Source: Gibbula magus (taxonomy: Eukaryota > Mollusca > Gastropoda > Trochida > Trochidae). From it: 64,000 bases of DNA. Positions within the stretch are counted from its first letter, which is position 1. Every line of letters starts with the position of its first letter. The notes under the pieces were generated by a model. It was not told the origin of the DNA. It did no database searches and was given only the letters and a program-made list of their open reading frames with translations. Below, piece after piece: positions 58,764 to 64,000 of this stretch. A program made the translations under genes and the position numbers. The stretch lies in contig OW388296.1 in assembly GCA_936450465.1 (NCBI GenBank), positions 15,249,867 to 15,313,866 on the forward strand. The letters are read 5' to 3'.

Positions 58764-60730
58764 ATAGAGCCATGGGCTCTGTAGCTCATCAGGGTTTATA
58801 TTGTTTGATGATGAAGACAGAAATAATATTGTCTCAATATAATGCACAATCCTTAGCCGGGTTAGCCCTGAGAAATCTTAGTCTTGAAATTGAGAGAAAG
58901 CACTCAGCAAGGTCAACACACAGGAGATTATGCAATATGCTGACCCCTTGGCTCTGGTTACGAGGCAGCTGTGCTTTTACAGCCAAATTATGTAATAGCC
59001 TCTGCCTTGCACTAAACACTGGCAGCACTGATCTAACTGTATAAGGCTGAGAGAGAACAGGCAATGTGATGAATCTCATGGTACATAGTACAATTTAGAA
59101 TCACCTTGGCTAAATAATCTTTGCACAATTTTAACGGTTCTAAGCCTTTTCATCTGAACATCTAAACATTCTGAACGCAATATTCCTTCTAGTTTGTTCT
59201 GGAGAAGAAGATGAAAATAGATTTTTATGTTTTGACCTGTGAGGGCCTTTTTTTATAATATCCACAACATTCAGTTCATAGGCTATTTAACAGTTCTTAA
59301 TTCACATTGATTACATCAATTTGACAAACATGTCCATAACGGAGACTTGATCTTCAAAATATATTTCACATTCCTACTGAATAAGATTAACTGCAAAGTT
59401 ACATTTTTTTCTCAATTATACATTTCTCAAACCCAAGTTAGGACTCATATATCTAAAAGATGAGATGACTCTTCCTCAGGTATTTTATTAGGGATAAATT
59501 GAAGACTGGTTGAAGTGCCATAAAATATCAGTTCAAAATCCAATTTCAAAGGTTTTTTTTAGGCTGTGGCCTATATTTGGGGTCACAGGGTTACCAAATT
59601 TACAAGTAAGAATCCCCATTGGCTTAAGAGTTTGCACCCAATATTACAGCCTTCGAGGTCTTTTTGTTCCAGAGGAAAGCATGAAAACATGATTTTAGGT
59701 AATGGCCTTTGAGGCCCTTATTTGGGGCCACAGGGTCACCAAATCTACAATTTAGAATCTCCATTGACTAAAGACTCTTTACACAACATGACAGCCTTCT
59801 AGGTCTTTTTGTTCTGGAGAAGAAGATGAAAATAATCTTATCTTATCATTCATCACCAGTCATATGCAGTTCACATATCTCATGTAACATAAAAGAAATC
59901 TTAACTCCTCTTTAATTTATTCCTTTGTGGCTTGTCACAATATTCAGTTCATAGGCTATTCAATAGTTCTCATTTCACATCGGTTACATCAATTTGAGAA
60001 ACATGTCCACAATGCAGATTGTAATCTTAAGTCGACATATTTCACATTCCTACTGAATAAGATTAACTGCACAGTTACATTTTTTTCTCAATTATACATT
60101 TCTCAAACCCAAGTTAGGACTCACATATCAACAAGATGAGATGACTCTCCCTCAGGTTTTGTTTAGGGATGAATTGAAGACTGATTGAAGTGCACATAAA
60201 ATATCAGTCCAAAATCCAATTTCAAAGGTTTTTTTAGGCTGTGGCCCATGTCTGGAGTCACAGGGTCACCGAATTTACACGGTAGAATCCCCATTGGCTA
60301 AAGAGTTTGCACACAATATTACACCCTTCTAGGTCTATTTGTTCCGGAGAAACAGATAAAAACATGATTTGGCCTGTGAGGCCCTTATTTGGGGCCACAG
60401 GGTCACCCAATCTACAATTTATAATCTCCATTGGCTTAAGATTCCTTACACAACATGACAGCCTTCTAGGTCTTTTCGTTCTGGAGAAGAAGATTAAAAT
60501 AGGATTTTAGGTTATGGCCTGTGAGGCCCTTATTTGGGATCACTGGATCACTAAATCTACAATTTAGAATTCCCATTGCCAAAGGAGTCTGTATACAAAA
60601 TTTCAGCTACCTAGACCCAGTGGTTCTGGAGAAGAAGTTGAAAAAGCGAAAAGTTTACGGACGGACGGATGGACGGACGCCAACCCATGCCATAAGCCCA
60701 TCGGGCCTTTCAGGCCTGATGAGCTAAAAA
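58764..60730 (+). mobile_element. Helentron/pearl-like element, family A, long copy with internal duplication
   Basis: 5' hairpin AGAGCC-ATG-GGCTCT and TAGCTCATCAG. The body has many 'aatctacaatttagaatccccattgg' blocks, then a GGAC microsatellite (60657-60679), CCATAAGCCC and the 3' hairpin CATCGGGCCTTTCAGGCCTGATG followed by AGCTAAAAA. About 660 bp (from 59270 and again from 59936, phrase TCAGTTCATAGGCTATT) are duplicated inside. It is in the APPL intron. Confidence 0.85.
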
Positions 60731-61262
60731 GCAGAGAAAATATACATTCAAGGTCACTGTACCGAAGGTGATGCTGGTAACGTACGTTACCAACATCCCA
60801 ACATGGCGGAAGGCAAGATCGCTTCGCGAGTATTTAACACGAATTAATAGCTTTCTTGGGGTATATAATCAAACTTAGTTTGCACACACATGAACATTGA
60901 TGGTGTGAATAGATTTGATGCACTGAATCTACATATTAATGTCCACGTCATGAATAATACGCAATTTTAAAATCGCGGTGGGATGCTGGTAACTCCCAGC
61001 AAGTTTGACACAAGATGTTGGTAACGATGAATGGAGGCTGTTGGTAACACTATTGAGAAAGTGTTGTTAGTTCTGTTGTAAATACGATACGTGTTAAAGT
61101 CCTTTGAGAGAGGGGTCACATTCTTTATGTGGTAGTATTACTAATCTAAGCATGTTTTCTATTTATCCCGATACACGATACAAGTAAACGTGCTTATCAA
61201 GTAAACATGCTTATCAATATAACAATACTGAAAGTATCGTATGTAAAATGGAGTCTTCCTTA
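60731..61262. other. intron segment with 28-bp palindrome
   Basis: GATGCTGGTAACGTACGTTA followed by CCAACATC (about 60769-60796) is nearly palindromic. ATGCTGGTAAC or ATGTTGGTAAC recurs three times to 61040. No gene is seen. Confidence 0.5.
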
Positions 61263-62903
61263 AGCCCGTTTTACATGCTCACGTTTACTCCTAGGAGTAT
61301 ATTTACTCCTATGAGTAAATATACTTACAGGGAGTAAACGTGCCATGTAAACTGTCCAAAACAAATTTACTTACAGGAGTATATATACTCATAGGAGTTA
61401 AATACTCTACCTCAAGAGGTAAAGTAAAAGTATATTTACTCCAGGAGTATTTTACTCCTGTAAGTAACCGTGTCATGTAAACAGATTTTCTGTTTACTCC
61501 TGTAAGCAAACTGATGCAGCATCCTAGAATTTGACATAATTTTATATTTTTAAACTTTGTAAATTAACTATCAATTGTCATTGGTCTTTTATTTTGTATT
61601 TACAAAGTTTCTGTTAGCTATAGAATTTGTTCACGTCCATAAAAAAAAACTAGCAGTAACTCAGTGTGTATATTTATAGCAAGTGTTTTGTTCTTACAGT
61701 TTATTTTATTTTCATTGTTAAAATTTATCATTATTTTATTTGAAGCATTTCAAAACAACAATAGTTCATTTTGAACTATACTCTCACATTGAACAATAAC
61801 AGGGCATAATAACATTAGTTTGCTTCAAAGACATGCCATTTATGAATTGACAAATTAAGCAGCCAAGTTGGTGTGCAGGCTCTTTAAGCACCCAGCAACG
61901 GGTCATCATTATTGTAACCATCAGCGTCATTGGGGCCATCGTCAAATTCTATCTGCATGTCATAAGGCTTTTCATCTCACTTAACAAATGTAACTGTACA
62001 TGTATATTCTAATCTACATCCGAGCTCTTCTGTATGTGTCGCAAATGTGTCTTCAATAATCACCCGGACTCTGCTAAGCTTGTTATTGAACAACCTCAGA
62101 GATGCTGTGAGATTCTGTTGTGGCTCTAAGGCTTCTTGATAAAGGTATAAACTAACATTATAAACAACTTCATCATTCTTGTTTTGAAAAGATTGTGGGA
62201 GGCTTTAAGTGCGGTACTTTAGTTGCATAATACCATTCCTTACGATTGAGACAGTGGTCGTCGGCTTAAACTGGTGTTACTATTGAAATGTGGGTGCAGT
62301 CTATGGCACCTCCACATTTGGAAAATCTCAAGTGATCTTCATATCAATTGATTACAAACCTAAACCATTTGGGGAATAAACATATCTATGGAGATTTTCA
62401 AATACTTCAAATAGGTTACTGATAGTTCAGTTTTCAGCAATAGATGCAAGCCAACACACGACAATAGCAACATTATAATGTAGACCAATTGGTTCTCTGA
62501 ACGGTGCCGCACTCTTAGGACAAAATGTTTTGATTCTTTCCATAATACATAGAATGTTTTTCTTGTCATTGTCATTTCACTGTTCATAATTAAAACTCCT
62601 CCTTACATTTTCATTTCACCATATTTGGGAATGCTTCGACCACTTATTTTTGTCAGTTAACAGACCAAGCACAAAGCCTTACACAGAACATATTGATAAT
62701 CTCTTCTTCACTTCTGGATACACAGTTAACTCATTGTTAGTTCTCACCAGAATGACGTTTTAACTGTAAGCAAACTAATTATACTTAAGGGTCCTTAAAT
62801 TCCAATGGAACGTAAAGTAAATATACTTTTACTCCTTGGAGTAAATATACTCCTAGGTGTAATTATACTCCTGAGAGTATTGTGTGCATGTAAAAACGGC
62901 ATT
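61263..62903 (-). mobile_element. second PIF/Harbinger remnant
   Basis: The inverted ends AGCCCGTTTTACATGC and GCATGTAAAAACGGCAT enclose about 1.64 kb. Both sub-terminal regions are dense in the palindrome-like units TACTCCTAGGAGTA and TTTACTCCTGTAAG. Minus-strand transposase pieces identify the superfamily. Confidence 0.75.
62040..62335 (-). pseudogene. Harbinger transposase remnant, minus strand
   Basis: FSKCGGAIDCTHISI (about 62283-62325) is the catalytic GAIDGTHI context with Gly to Cys. FNNKLSRVRVIIEDTF (about 62043-62092) is the conserved C-terminal region (FNYRLSRARxxVE in the family). Stops and shifts lie between them, so it is not functional. Confidence 0.72.
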
Positions 62904-63327
62904 TCATCCCAAATGGTTAATACCAGAACATTTTTGCCGGGTTCTATTAGATAAGTGATAACGTTTCTTCAATAATATTTTGGTTTACATACAAAATCTG
63001 TATTCAGAAAATCATATTAGACAGGTGTTGGTTCAGACAAGTAACTTGAGTATTAATACTCATGTGTATATATTTGCTCGTGGTATGTACTTTGTTGTGC
63101 ATATAAACGCAATTAAATACGTTAGTAAATATACACTAGAAGTATATTAACACTACATCTGGAGGTCATGTAAACATATATTTGCATATATGTGCTTCTG
63201 CATAGTATTTGTGACTTTGTGTCATGTAAACAGTTCTCTCAAATACATGTGTGAGTATATTCTTTTATTTTTCACATTTGCCATTCTTGTAATAGTGACA
63301 TAACTATTCCTGCACTCAAAAAAAATA
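62904..63327. other. intron segment with repeated TCATGTAAACA motifs
   Basis: GTCATGTAAACA occurs at about 63167 and 63221, reminiscent of the Harbinger sub-terminal repeats. It is possibly a further degraded element end. No gene. Confidence 0.4.
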
Positions 63328-64000
63328 GAGTCATTGGATCTGTATCTCATCAGACTTTAAACGATGAAACATATTAGGTTGAAATTTTAAATTTTCCAAA
63401 AGTAATTGTCAGATGCTTGACGAATATATATAATCCACATTCTTTAAAAAAGGGTTCAAGGGTGAAGTCTTTGTGGCCACAGAGTAACCAAAATCTACAA
63501 TGGTTAATTCATAGATGTACAAAAGAGTTCACCTTTCCCGAGGCTAATGCATTTAGTCTTTTAGAATAATACACATAATTTTCTTTAGGGAGTGGCACCT
63601 GCAACCTGTAGACCAAAGAGTCCAAACCAAACCTACAATTTATAATCCCCATTGTCTGTACACAAACTTTCATCTTTCTCAGGCTTTGAGTTATAGAACA
63701 GAAGAATATTTGTTTTAGGGCATAGTTCATGTGCTCCTTGTTAGGAGCCACAGTCATCAAATTACAAATATTAATAATCCCCATTGTCTTAGGGGTCTAC
63801 ACATAACATTCATGTGTCTATTGGTTTTCGTTCTTTGAAAGGAGACGAAAATTAGTTTTTAGGTAGTGGACCCTGTGACCACATCTAGAGCTACATAGTC
63901 ACAATATATATCATTTATAATCACCAGTGGCATTGGAGTCTGTACACATGATTTCAGTCGTTTAGGCGTTTAGTTCTGACGTAAAAGATGAAAATGGTTT
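63328..64000 (+). mobile_element. Helentron/pearl-like element, family A, cut by the window edge
   Basis: Starts AAATAGAGTCATTGGATCTG, then ATCTCATCAG. Repeats of about 140 bp follow ('aaatctacaatt-ataatccccattg') to the end of the window. The 3' end is not in view. Confidence 0.65.

Overview
The window looks like metazoan nuclear DNA, most probably from a bivalve mollusc. It is AT-rich, has genes with canonical GT-AG introns, carries a tandem pair of Toll-like receptor genes, and is crowded with tRNA-derived SINEs, LINE remnants, MITEs, PIF/Harbinger and mariner relics and 'pearl'/Helentron-like elements. The species cannot be named from the sequence.

Layout. 1-330 is a 31-bp minisatellite, and a 5'-truncated LINE (337-1816, minus strand) sits inside it. 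About 1557-18796 and 18797-38999 are two head-to-tail copies of one segment of roughly 17-20 kb. The breakpoint lies inside the LINE on one side and in unique DNA on the other. Each copy holds one two-exon Toll-like receptor gene on the minus strand: TLR copy A at 5409-8148 (703 aa) and copy B at 24548-27269 (701 aa). The two proteins differ at about 20 ectodomain positions but are identical through the transmembrane and TIR regions. Both carry valine where the BB loop normally has proline. The rest of each unit is non-coding and repeat-filled.

From 42119 to 56822, also on the minus strand, lie twelve consecutive exons encoding the C-terminal 389 residues of an APPL-family adaptor (BAR-PH-PTB protein, DCC-interacting protein 13): the end of the PH domain, the linker, the PTB domain and the acidic C-terminus. 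The BAR half was not found and must lie beyond 64000. The intron upstream of 56822 is at least 7.1 kb and is mostly transposon.

The two duplicated units act as a natural insertion assay, because each gives the empty site for insertions in the other. This fixes the ends of two TTAA-flanked MITEs, one Harbinger element, three Helentron-like elements and a TIR element carrying a cluster of CRE motifs. It also shows that five unrelated-in-sequence repeat families share one architecture: a short 5' hairpin, a sub-terminal inverted repeat, direct repeats of about 145-311 bp, often a GC-rich microsatellite, and a 3' hairpin. Functionally, the window pairs innate immune receptors with a neighbouring endosomal adaptor gene. 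I infer no operon-like link beyond shared orientation.
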